Made by a program: the position numbers and the translations under genes
In this document: piece by piece, positions 9,188 to 19,400 of the stretch
How positions within the stretch are numbered: position 1 is the stretch's first letter
How the letters are laid out: each line of letters begins with the position of its first letter
Notes under the pieces: generated by a model
The model's input: only the letters and a program-made list of their open reading frames with translations
Databases searched by the model: none
What the model was told of the DNA's origin: nothing
Assembly (NCBI RefSeq): GCF_964036645.1
Contig: NZ_OZ038525.1
Coordinates: forward strand, 682,001-746,000
Origin: Tenacibaculum sp. 190524A02b
Lineage (GTDB): Bacteria > Bacteroidota > Bacteroidia > Flavobacteriales > Flavobacteriaceae
DNA length: 64,000 nucleotides
Direction of reading: 5' to 3'

Positions 9188-9901
9188 ATGATTAAAATTG
9201 AAAACCTACATAAGTCATATCCCATAGGGAAAGATTCACTTCATGTACTAAAAGGATTAGATTTGCATATTAAAGAGGGGGAATTTGTTTCTATTATGGG
9301 ATCTTCAGGGTCTGGGAAATCTACTTTACTTAATATAGTTGGTTTGTTAGATACACATGATGAAGGAAAATACTATTTAAATGATCAGTTAATAGAGAAT
9401 TTAAATGAAAAAAAAGCAGCTATTTTACGAAATAAGTTTTTAGGATTTGTTTTTCAATCTTTCAATCTAATATCCTATAAAACAGCATTAGAAAATGTAG
9501 CATTACCTTTATATTATAAGGGAGTTGGAAGGAAAGAAAGATTAGAAGTAGCATTAGAATATCTTGAAAAAGTAGGGTTAAAAGAATGGGCGAACCATTT
9601 ACCTAATGAACTTTCTGGTGGTCAGAAACAACGGGTAGCTATTGCCAGAGCTTTAGCAACAAGACCTAAAGTTGTATTAGCTGATGAACCAACAGGAGCG
9701 TTAGACTCTTCTACCACAGATTCTGTAATGGATTTGTTAAAAGAAATTAATGATGAAGGAATGACGGTATTTGTTATTACACACGAGGAAGAGGTAGCAG
9801 AGCAAACAAACAGAGTAGTTCGTTTAAAGGATGGAGTTATTATAAGTGACGAATTAACTGAAACGGGAAAAACGAAAGTTAAAAAACACAATTATGTTTG
9901 A
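9188..9901 (+). CDS. ABC transporter ATPase, MacB/LolD-like
   Basis: This is the cytoplasmic ATPase of a MacB/FtsX-type (mechanotransmission) ABC system. The 237 residues carry Walker A GSSGSGKS (38-45), a Q-loop FVFQSFNL (about 92-99), the signature LSGGQKQR (about 141-148), Walker B VVLADEPTGALD (about 160-171) and the switch His in VITHEEE. It overlaps the next gene by 8 bp, and two permease genes and an adaptor follow in the same direction. The subfamily usually exports macrolides, peptides or lipoproteins; the substrate here cannot be told. Family assignment is secure. Confidence 0.95.
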   Translation: MIKIENLHKSYPIGKDSLHVLKGLDLHIKEGEFVSIMGSSGSGKSTLLNIVGLLDTHDEGKYYLNDQLIENLNEKKAAILRNKFLGFVFQSFNLISYKTALENVALPLYYKGVGRKERLEVALEYLEKVGLKEWANHLPNELSGGQKQRVAIARALATRPKVVLADEPTGALDSSTTDSVMDLLKEINDEGMTVFVITHEEEVAEQTNRVVRLKDGVIISDELTETGKTKVKKHNYV

Positions 9902-11123
9902 TTTAGACCGATGGAGAGAAATTTTTCAAAGTATAAGTAAAAACAAGCTCCGTTCTATCTTATCTGGTTTTACAGTAGCCTTTGCTATACTTCTATTTAC
10001 ATTATTATTTGGTATAGGAAATGGGTTGCAAAATACATTTGAAAATGAGTTTGCAAAAGATGCTATTAATTCAATTTACATTTGGTCAAATAGAACAACT
10101 AAAGCTTATAAAGGGAATCAAATAGGTCGTAGAGTTCAGTTTAAAAATGATGATTTTGAATTTTTGAGAGAAAAGTTTGATGATAAAATTCAAATGGTAA
10201 GTCCAAGAATTCAAAGAAGTGTAAAGGTTGTATATAAAACTAAAGAAGATAACTATACAGTAAGAGGCGTTTTCCCTAAGTATGATATGTTAGAATCAGC
10301 AACAGTAACTGAAGGACGTTTTTTGAATCATAGAGATATCGCTGAAAGAGCTAAAGTTGTAGTTATTGGACGAATGGTTGAAAAAGATTTATTTGGACAA
10401 TTAAGCGCTTATGGTAAGCAGTTAAATATTGCAGGTATAATGTATAAAGTTATAGGTGTGTTTTCTGATCCAGGTGGTGATAGTGATGAACGTTACATTT
10501 ATACGCCTTTTACAACCATACAACAAATTTATGGGAGCAATGATTATATAGATGAATTTGGTATGATGTATAACCCTAAATTAAGCATTGATGAAGCAAT
10601 TACATTTGGTAACAAATTAAGAGAAGCGTTAAAAAATAAACATAATGTAGCACCAAATGATCAAAGAGGAATTAGGGTTTTAAATTATGCTTCAGAAAAT
10701 AAACAAATATCTAGTATGATGGTTGGCCTTGGAGTTTTAATATTAATAATTGGGTTTGGAACTTTAATAGCTGGTGTGGTTGGGATTAGTAATATAATGG
10801 TATACATAGTTAAAGAGCGAACTAAAGAACTAGGTATTAGAAAAGCCATTGGAGCTACACCCAAATCCATAGTCTCTATGATAATGTTAGAAGCAATTCT
10901 TATAACAGCATTATCTGGGTATTTAGGATTAACAATTGGAGTTGGTATTTTAAAAGCATTAGGCCCGAGTTTAGAAAAGTATTTTATATTAAATCCTGGT
11001 GTTTCAACTACAACAGTTGTTGGAGCAACCATTACATTAGTTTTAGCAGGTATGATAGCAGGGTATTTACCAGCAAAAAGAGCAGCAAGAATTAAACCAA
11101 TAGTAGCTTTAAGAGCAGATTAA
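9894..11123 (+). CDS. ABC transporter permease, MacB/FtsX type (first)
   Basis: A 409-residue inner-membrane protein with the standard MacB arrangement: one N-terminal TM helix (about 22-45), a large periplasmic domain, then three TM helices in the last 130 residues. The cytoplasmic loop KERTKELGIRKAIGATPKSI between the C-terminal helices is the family hallmark and contacts the ATPase. It overlaps the ATPase gene by 8 bp and is followed two bases later by a second permease, so the two probably form a heterodimer. Confidence 0.94.
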   Translation: MFDLDRWREIFQSISKNKLRSILSGFTVAFAILLFTLLFGIGNGLQNTFENEFAKDAINSIYIWSNRTTKAYKGNQIGRRVQFKNDDFEFLREKFDDKIQMVSPRIQRSVKVVYKTKEDNYTVRGVFPKYDMLESATVTEGRFLNHRDIAERAKVVVIGRMVEKDLFGQLSAYGKQLNIAGIMYKVIGVFSDPGGDSDERYIYTPFTTIQQIYGSNDYIDEFGMMYNPKLSIDEAITFGNKLREALKNKHNVAPNDQRGIRVLNYASENKQISSMMVGLGVLILIIGFGTLIAGVVGISNIMVYIVKERTKELGIRKAIGATPKSIVSMIMLEAILITALSGYLGLTIGVGILKALGPSLEKYFILNPGVSTTTVVGATITLVLAGMIAGYLPAKRAARIKPIVALRAD

Positions 11124-11125
11124 TT

Positions 11126-12343
11126 ATGAAATTTTTATTCGATAGAGATACTTGGCAAGAGATTTACGGAAGTATTCGTAAAAATAAAATCAGAACAGTA
11201 ATTACCATTTTTGGAGCCTTCTGGGGAATATTATTATTGGTTGGATTATTAGGAGCGGCTAAAGGGATAGAAAATAGTTTTAACAGTATGTTTGGTGACT
11301 TTGCAACAAACAGTGTTTTCATGGGAGGAGATGTAACTTCTATGCCTTTTAAAGGATTTCAAAAAGGTAGGCAAATACAATTAACCACCAGTGATGTTGA
11401 AAAAATAAGAAATGAAGTAGATGGAGTCGAATTTGTAGTACCTAGAAATGTAACAGGAAGTCAGGTAGTATATGGGTTAAAAACAGCTCAGTTAACCATT
11501 TTTGGAGACTACCCTTTGTTAGATAAGATTCAAAAGAAAAAATTAACAGCTGGTCGCTTTATAAATCAAACTGATATTGATGAAAATAAAAAAGTTTGTG
11601 TCATAAGTACTGAGGTATATAAACAATTATTTGATATAGATGAAGAGGCTTTAGGAAGCTATATTAAGATAAATGGAATTGGTTATATGATTATAGGCGT
11701 ATATAAACCAGGAAGATTTGAAGGATCAAATAATATTCATATACCATTTAGTACATTCAGAACAGTTTATAATAAAGGGAATAAATTTCAATGGATGGTA
11801 ATAACAGGTAAGTTAGAATACGATATTGAACAAGTAGAGGCCGATGTTAAAGTACTATTAAAAAGAATACATAAAATACACCCTGATGATAATAGAGCCT
11901 TTGGAGGCTTTAACTTAGGGAAAGAAATAGCAAAAGTAACAGGTTTTTTAACTGGAATGCAATTTTTAACCTGGTTTGTAGGTGTTGCAACTTTGATAGC
12001 AGGAGTTTTTGCAATTGGAAATATACTTCTTATAACTGTTAAAGAACGTACTAAAGAGATAGGTATCCGTAGAGCATTAGGTGCTACACCAAAGAAAATT
12101 AGACAACAAATAGTTTTAGAATCTATCTTTTTAACACTTTTAGCAGGATCATTAGGAATTATAGCTGGAGGATTGATATTAATGGTAGTTTCTGGATTAG
12201 ATGTTTTAACGAATCCAACAGTTGATATACCTATTGTATTAATAGCATATACAGTATTAATAGTATTAGGAACTTTAATAGGTTTAATTCCTGCACATAT
12301 GGCAACAGTAATTCAGCCTATTGAAGCATTAAGAGAAGAGTAA
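11126..12343 (+). CDS. ABC transporter permease, MacB/FtsX type (second)
   Basis: A 405-residue paralogue of the preceding gene with the same topology: an N-terminal TM helix (about 21-43), a periplasmic MacB-PCD-like region, and three C-terminal TM helices around VKERTKEIGIRRALGATPKKI. The opening residues (FDRDTWQEIYGSIRKNKIRT) resemble those of the first permease, which indicates tandem duplication. The gap to the adaptor gene is 45 bp, consistent with one operon. Confidence 0.94.
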   Translation: MKFLFDRDTWQEIYGSIRKNKIRTVITIFGAFWGILLLVGLLGAAKGIENSFNSMFGDFATNSVFMGGDVTSMPFKGFQKGRQIQLTTSDVEKIRNEVDGVEFVVPRNVTGSQVVYGLKTAQLTIFGDYPLLDKIQKKKLTAGRFINQTDIDENKKVCVISTEVYKQLFDIDEEALGSYIKINGIGYMIIGVYKPGRFEGSNNIHIPFSTFRTVYNKGNKFQWMVITGKLEYDIEQVEADVKVLLKRIHKIHPDDNRAFGGFNLGKEIAKVTGFLTGMQFLTWFVGVATLIAGVFAIGNILLITVKERTKEIGIRRALGATPKKIRQQIVLESIFLTLLAGSLGIIAGGLILMVVSGLDVLTNPTVDIPIVLIAYTVLIVLGTLIGLIPAHMATVIQPIEALREE

Positions 12344-12388
12344 AGAATAATAAAGTCAATTAACAAATAAGAAAATAAACAAAAACAA

Positions 12389-13507
12389 ATGAAAAAAGTA
12401 ATTATTTTTGGCGGAATAGCGTTGGCATTGATAGCAGTGCTAATCTGGTTTGGTAAAAAAAATAGTGCGTCTCCAATAGAATATAATACAGAAAAACCGT
12501 TTAAAGCTACCATTGTTAAAAAGAGTGTAGCTACTGGAAAAGTAATTCCTTTAGAAGAAGTAGAGATTAAACCTCAAATAACAGGTATTGTAGATAAAAT
12601 ATTGGTAGAAGAAGGAGCACTTGTTAAAGCTGGTGATTTAATTGCTACTGTAAGGGTTGTACCAAATATAGCTTCTTTAAATAGAGCAAATGGGTCGGTG
12701 AAAAATGCAAAGTTATCGTTTGAAAATGCAAAGACACAATACGAAAGAAACAAAAAGCTTTTTGATAAAGGAGTAATTTCATTACAAGCATTTGAAAACT
12801 CAGAATTGAACTATAATAATACACAGCAAGCATTATACAATGCTAAGTCAGATTTAGACATAATTAAAAGAGGAACTACTTCAGGATTAGGAAAAGCTGC
12901 AAATACAAGTATTAGAGCTACTACTTCAGGAATGATTGTAGAAATTCCTGTTAAAAAAGGATATCAAGTAACACAAACTAATGATTTCAATGCAGGAACT
13001 ACAATTGCACGTATTGCAGATATGACAAAAATGATTTTTGAAGGAAAAGTTGATGAATCAGAAGTTGGTAAACTGATTAAAGGTACGGATATTGAAGTAG
13101 CAATTGGGGCAATAGAAGATAAAAAATTTCCTGCAATATTAAACTTTATAGCACCTAAAGGAACTGATGAAGGTGGAGCGGTACAGTTTAAGATAAAAGC
13201 AGATGTATCATTAGATGATAAATACTTTATAAGAGCAGGATATAGTGCCAATGCAGAAATAGTATTAGCTAAGAAAGACAGTGTGTTGTCTATAAAAGAA
13301 GCGCTATTACAGTTTGATAGAAAAACCGAAAAACCATATATAGAAGTAAAAGTAGGTGAGCAAGAATTTGAAAAAAGAGATATTAAATTAGGATTATCTG
13401 ATGGAGTTAATGTTGAAGTTTTAGAAGGAATTAAAGCAGAAGATGAAGTTAAAATATGGAACAAAGTAGTTAAAGAAGATAAAGGGAATGATGATTTATC
13501 AGACTAG
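12389..13507 (+). CDS. HlyD/MacA-type periplasmic adaptor of the ABC exporter
   Basis: A 372-residue membrane fusion protein. It has one N-terminal TM anchor (about 5-22), a biotinyl-lipoyl half-motif around EIKPQITGIVDKILVEEGALVKAGD (about 62-86), a coiled-coil hairpin of about 75 residues with Asn/Lys/Gln-rich heptads, the second lipoyl half (TTSGMIVEIPVKKGYQV), and beta-barrel plus membrane-proximal domains. It would bridge the two permeases to an outer-membrane channel. No TolC-like gene is present, so the exit duct is encoded elsewhere. Last gene of the operon. Confidence 0.92.
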   Translation: MKKVIIFGGIALALIAVLIWFGKKNSASPIEYNTEKPFKATIVKKSVATGKVIPLEEVEIKPQITGIVDKILVEEGALVKAGDLIATVRVVPNIASLNRANGSVKNAKLSFENAKTQYERNKKLFDKGVISLQAFENSELNYNNTQQALYNAKSDLDIIKRGTTSGLGKAANTSIRATTSGMIVEIPVKKGYQVTQTNDFNAGTTIARIADMTKMIFEGKVDESEVGKLIKGTDIEVAIGAIEDKKFPAILNFIAPKGTDEGGAVQFKIKADVSLDDKYFIRAGYSANAEIVLAKKDSVLSIKEALLQFDRKTEKPYIEVKVGEQEFEKRDIKLGLSDGVNVEVLEGIKAEDEVKIWNKVVKEDKGNDDLSD

Positions 13508-13540
13508 ATACTAATATTATCACACTTTAATAAAACAAGC

Positions 13541-13577
13541 AAAAAAGTCGTTTACAAATACCGTAAACGACTTTTTT
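13541..13577. terminator. Bidirectional terminator between convergent genes
   Basis: A perfect 15-bp stem (13541-13555 with 13563-13577) and seven-base loop has A6 on one side and T6 on the other. It can end both the ABC operon and the minus-strand lipoprotein gene. Confidence 0.92.
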
Positions 13578-13631
13578 GTATAATATAGGATTGTATGTTT
13601 ATATACAAAGCTTAGCCAAAAGCTTTATATT

Positions 13632-14477
13632 TTACAAATTAACCATTTCAATACAACCTCTATCAGCAACAGTTATATAGCACTTTTTATAGTTATTGCT
13701 AAAAGTAATATTTGAAGGTTTTTTACCTTTTAAGTTAATTTCATTGATAAGCTTTCCTTCTGGAGATATAATAGCTACGGTTCCTTTTCCATATCTACAT
13801 ACAAATAAGTTTCCGTTAGTATGACATCGCATACCGTCTAAACCAAAATCGTTGAATGCTATTAACTCCTGTTTGTTTTTTATTCCACCATCTTCTTGAA
13901 TATCATAAACCCATATTTTTCGTTGAACAGATTCGTTTACGTATAATTTTTTACCATCATGACTTACCTCAATTCCATTGGTAGTTCCCATTTCTGATTC
14001 TAATAATTCAAAACCTTTTTCTTTAGTTATTTTCCATAAGTTACCAGTATTGTTTGTCCAATTAGGATCACTAGCATAAAGAGTTTTATTAGGAGCAATA
14101 GCAATATCATTAGGTTGATTAGCTTTTGCTTCATGAGCAAATACATTTATTTGTTTATTGTTTAAATCTATTTCTAAGATATTGTGGTTTACATAATCAG
14201 CCACAAACATTTGATTTTTGCTTCCAAATCGTATTCCATTACCAATACTTCCATTAGGTAATTTAACAAAAATTGAGCAGTCTCCATTTGGGGTAACTTT
14301 ACCAATAGTTTCTTGTTCTTGGTAGTTTACTGCATAAATGTTACCTTCAGTATCAGTTGCTGGTCCTTCTATTCCGCTTGTAAAACTCTTATCTTTTGTA
14401 AAATCAACACTTTTTAAATTTTGTTTGCAAGAAGTAATTAAGGTAAATAGTATAATAAAAGCAGTACATTTTTTCAT
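13632..14477 (-). CDS. SMP-30/NHL-like beta-propeller lipoprotein
   Basis: A 281-residue lipoprotein with a signal ending in the lipobox LITSC (Cys at about residue 17). The rest is a six-bladed-propeller-type sequence of the SMP-30/gluconolactonase/LRE class: SGIEGPATDTEGNIYAVNYQEQETIGKVTPNG, IRFGSKNQMFVADYVNHNILEID, NQPNDIAIAPNKTLYASDPNW, TTNGIEVSHDGKKLYVNES, FGLDGMRCHTNGNLFVCRYGKG. The acidic and Asn residues that bind metal in SMP-30 lactonases seem present (E near 38, N near 165, D near 214), so a sugar-lactone hydrolase is plausible, though unproven. It is transcribed alone; a perfect -7 box lies 42-49 bp upstream. Confidence 0.82.
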   Translation of the reverse strand: MKKCTAFIILFTLITSCKQNLKSVDFTKDKSFTSGIEGPATDTEGNIYAVNYQEQETIGKVTPNGDCSIFVKLPNGSIGNGIRFGSKNQMFVADYVNHNILEIDLNNKQINVFAHEAKANQPNDIAIAPNKTLYASDPNWTNNTGNLWKITKEKGFELLESEMGTTNGIEVSHDGKKLYVNESVQRKIWVYDIQEDGGIKNKQELIAFNDFGLDGMRCHTNGNLFVCRYGKGTVAIISPEGKLINEINLKGKKPSNITFSNNYKKCYITVADRGCIEMVNL

Positions 14478-14518
14478 TAGGATAGTCTTAAGTTAGTTAT
14501 TGTTATAAATATTTTGGA

Positions 14519-14526
14519 CAAAAGTA
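14519..14526 (-). promoter_or_regulatory. -7 box for the SMP-30-like gene
   Basis: On the minus strand this reads TACTTTTG, a perfect TAnnTTTG, about 42 bases before the start codon at 14477. No clear -33 TTG was found. Confidence 0.55.
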
Positions 14527-14571
14527 ATTGTTTACTAATTTAATTAAAGAAGATATAATTTATAAAAAATG

Positions 14572-14579
14572 TATTTTTG
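14572..14579 (+). promoter_or_regulatory. -7 box for the TPR-HTH regulator gene at 14620
   Basis: TATTTTTG is a perfect TAnnTTTG, 40 bases before the TTG start at 14620. No good -33 element was found. Confidence 0.5.
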
Positions 14580-14619
14580 ATCTTATAATTAATATCTAGA
14601 TAAAAATAACTGTTTTTAC

Positions 14620-16266
14620 TTGAAAACAACGATTATACTTATATTTTACTTTTTTTCGTCTTTTATAGGTTATGCACAATCTTACGATAGCATAGCACTT
14701 GTATTAAAAGATAAGGTAGAAAATAGTGCTACAGATTCAATTAAGATTGCTGCCAAAATAGAATTGATAAAAAAAATACAAAAATTTGATTTAGATACCT
14801 GTAGAATTGTTATAAATGAAGTATTAACTACTTTAAAAAAGAAACAAAAAAGTAACAGAGATACGTATTACAAAAAGAAAGAAGCTGAAGCGCTAAATTA
14901 TCTTGGGATCATAGAAAATAAACAAGGAAATCCAGAAAAAGCGTTGTCCTATTACCTAAAAGCATTAGATATAAGTAAAAAAAATAAAGATTCTACGATA
15001 ATAGGGTTAGGACTTCATAATTTAGGAATGTTCTACAGGCGTCAAAAAAACTACGAAAAAAGTATAGCGTATTTAAAAAAAGCACTAGTTGTTAAAAAAG
15101 GAAAAGTTGATGTTGAAAGCTATGCAATGACTTACCACATGTTGGCTGTGACTTACTATAAAAATAATCAAAAAGATTCTGCCAGATATTATATATCAAA
15201 GATAAAAAAAATACCTTGTTCTAGTGTTCGTAAATCAAAAGTTAATGGAACTTTAGCTGCTATTTACTACTCGGAAAAAAACTATAAAAAATCTATTGAA
15301 ATTTATAAAGAAAACATAGTACTATCTAAAAGTATTAAAGATCAAAGTGAGTTAAGTATAAGTTATTTAAACGTAGCAGTATTATACAATGCACTTAAAA
15401 AATATGATAATGCGATACCTTACCTAGACAGTGCTATAGTGGTAGCAAAAAAAATAAAAGATAAAAGGTTATTACGTACTCAATATTTTAGTAAAAGCAA
15501 TTTGAATGAAACCAGAAAAGATTTTAAACAGGCATTAAAAGATTATAAAGTATTTAAAAAATTAAATGATTCCATAAATAATATAGAAAAAGTAAAACGT
15601 ATAACAGAGTTAGAACTGAATTATAAGTTTAAAAAACAGCAACAAGAAGATGAGTTACGATTAGAAAATGAAACCACTAAAAAAAGGTTGTACCTTTTAT
15701 TATTTATGTTGGCGCTGGTTTTAGGAGGGATAATTTTATGGCTAGTTCAAAAAAATAATAAACAACAATTAGCTTTATATAATAACAAATTAAATAAAGA
15801 ACAGTTAGATAAGGTAAGAGCGGAGTTAGCTTTAGTAACCAAAGAAAAAGAGTTAAAAAAAGCTATGGTAGAAAGCTCTTTACGTCAAGAAGTATTGAGT
15901 AAAACGTTAGGAGAGATAAAAGAAATTATTAAGTTAGATAATGAAAAGGAGCGAAATCAAGCTTTGCATTCAATTTTTGCCTCACTACTTTCAGAGGAAG
16001 TAAAATCTACCATCAATTTAAATTCCTATTTAGAACGTGTAAGTACCGATTTTAAAGTTGTTTTAGATACTAAATTTTCACAGTTAAATGAAAGAGAAAA
16101 AGAATTGTTATGTTTAATGACACTAGATTTAAATGCAACTGAAATAAGTAAACTACAGAACTCAACTATTTCAGCTATAAAATCCTCAAGATCTCGTATT
16201 CGAAAAAAACTAGGAGTAGATTCAAAAGAAGATATTATAAGTTTTATTAATAACTCATCAAAATAA
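14620..16266 (+). CDS. Membrane-anchored TPR sensor with C-terminal LuxR-type HTH (sensor 1)
   Basis: A 548-residue one-component regulator. An N-terminal signal peptide (about 1-19, ending GYAQ) should send the TPR domain (about 85-320) to the periplasm. TPR consensus is clear in NYLGIIENKQGNPEKALSYY and LHNLGMFYRRQKNYEKSIAY. One TM helix (about 356-375) and a coiled-coil linker lead to a cytoplasmic HTH (about 488-545; LNEREKELLCLMTLDLNATEIS, then an SRSRIRKKLGV recognition helix). The start must be the TTG at 14620, since the next in-frame ATG would remove the signal peptide. It sits 213 bp upstream of the giant BspA-like gene, which it probably regulates. Five paralogues of the sensor occur in this window. 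Confidence 0.88.
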   Translation: MKTTIILIFYFFSSFIGYAQSYDSIALVLKDKVENSATDSIKIAAKIELIKKIQKFDLDTCRIVINEVLTTLKKKQKSNRDTYYKKKEAEALNYLGIIENKQGNPEKALSYYLKALDISKKNKDSTIIGLGLHNLGMFYRRQKNYEKSIAYLKKALVVKKGKVDVESYAMTYHMLAVTYYKNNQKDSARYYISKIKKIPCSSVRKSKVNGTLAAIYYSEKNYKKSIEIYKENIVLSKSIKDQSELSISYLNVAVLYNALKKYDNAIPYLDSAIVVAKKIKDKRLLRTQYFSKSNLNETRKDFKQALKDYKVFKKLNDSINNIEKVKRITELELNYKFKKQQQEDELRLENETTKKRLYLLLFMLALVLGGIILWLVQKNNKQQLALYNNKLNKEQLDKVRAELALVTKEKELKKAMVESSLRQEVLSKTLGEIKEIIKLDNEKERNQALHSIFASLLSEEVKSTINLNSYLERVSTDFKVVLDTKFSQLNEREKELLCLMTLDLNATEISKLQNSTISAIKSSRSRIRKKLGVDSKEDIISFINNSSK

Positions 16267-16379
16267 CAGACAGCTTATTTTTAAGCTAGTTAATAAAGTT
16301 CTTTATTGCCAGTTTTTAAGAATTATTAACAAGCATACTTTCCTAATAGAAAATATTCCAATGCTATATAAATACTAGC

Positions 16380-16438
16380 TTGCAACCCTTTTGCAACCCC
16401 TATTAATAAGCGTTTTTTAGGGAACTACTTTAATTTTG
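16380..16438 (+). promoter_or_regulatory. Tandem direct repeat and -7 box before the BspA-like giant gene
   Basis: TTGCAACCC occurs twice (16380-16388 and 16391-16399, period 11). The TG of the second copy lies 39 bp before the perfect -7 box TAATTTTG (16431-16438), and the gene starts 42 bp after that box. No -33 TTG exists, which suits an activator-dependent promoter. The same geometry with a different repeat sequence occurs before three other giant genes. Confidence 0.6.
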
Positions 16439-16479
16439 TTCTTTTCAATTAAGAACTAAATCGTACTTATCATAATTTT

Positions 16480-19400
16480 ATGAAACATATTTACTTTACA
16501 TTTTTTTTATTTGGTTTTTTATTTGGTGTAAATGCCCAAGACACATCTACTTCCTTTAGAATAAAAATCAAAACAGATTCACCTAACGAAACCTTTACTA
16601 TTCCTACTCATGTAAATGAAACTTATGATTACTCAGTAAAATGGCGTGATAATTATAGGTCAGGAGGATTGGATATTATTGTATCTTTTATTGATGGTTA
16701 CACAGGAAATGCTACGAATACATATCGAGAACCAGGAGAATATACCATTTCTATTAAAGGTAATTTTCCAAGAATATTTTTTAGTAATGCAGGCGATACT
16801 CAAAAAGTTCTTTCTATTGAGCAATGGGGAGATAATCAATGGACAAATATGACTGAGGCTTTTAACGGATGTACAAATATGGTAGTAAATGCAACCGATA
16901 CTCCAGGTTTATCACTATGTACTTCTTTGAAAGGAATGTTCAGAGAATGTGTTTCTTTAGAGGATAACGGGAATGCTATAGACGATTGGAATGTAAGCAC
17001 AATACAAGATTTTAGAGAAATGTTTTATGCAGCTGTAAATTTTGACCAAAACCTAGGAAAATGGGATATTTCCAATGCATTATCTATGGATAATATGTTT
17101 CAAAACGTAGCACTTTCTACATCAAACTATGATGCTACCTTAACAGGTTGGGCAAGCTTAGGGATAAATGGTAATTTAAAATCGAATGTGGTATTTAATG
17201 GAGGTAATAGTACCTATTGTGCTAGTCGTTTAACAAGACGTTTTTTAACTGATCCAGCTGAGTTTAATTGGACGATTATTGACGGAGGTGAGGTTTGTGA
17301 AGAAGATAAGTTTATTACAACATGGCAAACTACTATACCAAACGAAACCATAACAATACCCACAACAGGTTCGGGGTATAATTATAATGTAATATGGGGA
17401 GACGGACTAATCAGTAAAAATATAACGGGTAATGCAACACATACGTATGAAACCCCAGGAATACATCAAATAGAAATTTACGGAGATTTTCCTAGGATTC
17501 ATTTTAATAATGGTGGAAATAAGAATAATATTTTATCCATAGAACAATGGGGAAATATTCAATGGACTTCAATGGAAGCAGCATTTAGAGGATGTACGAA
17601 TTTAGTCATAAATGCAACAGACAATCCAAACCTAAGTAATGCAACCAGCCTAGCAAATATGTTTCGAGATTGTTTTAATCTTGAAGGTTCTAATTTATCT
17701 AATTGGAATGTAAGTACCATTACCAAAATGAACGGAATGTTACTTTCAGCAGATAAGTTTAATGGAAATATTAGTTCTTGGGATGTAGGAAGCGTTGATA
17801 ATTTTCAATTCATGTTTGCTGGAGCAGATATTTTTAATCAGGATATTAGTGGATGGAAAATTGGTGAACGTGTTTCTGGTGATATATCTATGGAAAGAAT
17901 GTTTAGTTTTGCTACTACTTTTAATAAACCTGTTGAAGGTTGGGATATGAGCAAAGTAACTAATTTGTCTCAAATGTTTAATGGAGCATCAAAATTTAAT
18001 CAATCTTTGAGTAATTGGAATGTATCTAATGTAACCAAAATGAAAGGTTTATTTAGTGGAGCTTCAATATTTAATCAGTCTTTAGGTAATTGGAATATTC
18101 AGTCAGTTTCAGATATGACGAATATGCTTAATAATACAGATATTTCAGTAGAAAATTATGAGGCTACTCTGTTAGGTTGGGCTACATTAGAAGCTGGAGA
18201 AGCTCAAATTCCAACGAATGTAACTTTTAGTGGAGGAAATAGTACGTATTGTGATAAATCAGCTAGAAATATATTAACAAGAGCTCCTAAAAACTGGACA
18301 ATTACTGATGGAGGTCAAGTATGCCCTGAAGAAGAAAAATTTATAACCACTTGGACAGTTACTGGTGGAGATTTAAGCATTCCAATTTACATGTTTGGTT
18401 CATCTAATGATTATACCGTAGATTGGGGAGATGGAACCATTGAAAGTGATTTTACAGGAGATACTACCCATACCTATGCAACAGCAGGAACCTATACGGT
18501 AAAGATTTATGGAGATTTTTCTCAGTTATATTTCTTTAATCGTATAGGTAAAGAAAAAATTCGTTCGATTGAGCAATGGGGAACAAATAAATGGACAGGT
18601 TTAGATTTTTCTTTCTACGGATGTTCAAATTTAGAATTAAATGCAGACGACGTACCTGATTTGTCTCAAGCTACCTCAATCGGATTTATGTTTCAAAATG
18701 CTTCTTCTCTTACAGATGCAAAAGACAAATTAAAAGATTGGAATGTAAGTACAATTAAGGAATTTAATGGAGCATTTCAAGGAGCTTCGTCATTTAACCG
18801 AAATATTAGTGGTTGGAATATGCAAGCTGCTGAGAACATTAGTTTAATGTTTGCTCAAAATAGCGCTTTCAATCAACCTATCGGAACTTGGGTATTTAAC
18901 AATTTAACACAATGTGAAGGTGTATTTTGGGGTGCTACTAGTTTTAACCAAAACCTTTCCAATTGGGATGTTAGTAAAGTTGAGATATTTAGTATTATGT
19001 TTAAAGGGGCTACAGCATTTGATCAAAGTTTAGCTAGTTGGGATATTAGTGCTGTGAATGGAATTAATGGATCATTCGGAATGGACAATATGTTTGAGAA
19101 TGCTGGTTTAAGTACAGACAATTATGATGCTACATTATTTGGTTGGGCTACTCTAGATGCTGGAGAAACACAAATTCCTAGTGATATTACCTTCCATGGA
19201 GGAAATAGTAACTACTGTGTTGGGGCTAGTGTAAGACAAAGCTTAATAAACAATTTTAAATGGATAATTACCGATGGAGATATAGTTTGTGATGAAGAAG
19301 ATAAGTTTATTTCAACATGGAAAACCACTTCTAATAATGAAAGTATTCAAATAAGAACCACTGGAGGAGGATCTTCGTTTGCTATAGATTGGGGAGATGG

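Noticed and set aside
16272..16287. AGCTTA-TTTT-TAAGCT hairpin as a terminator of sensor 1
   Set aside because: The stem is only 6 bp and is not followed by a T-run.
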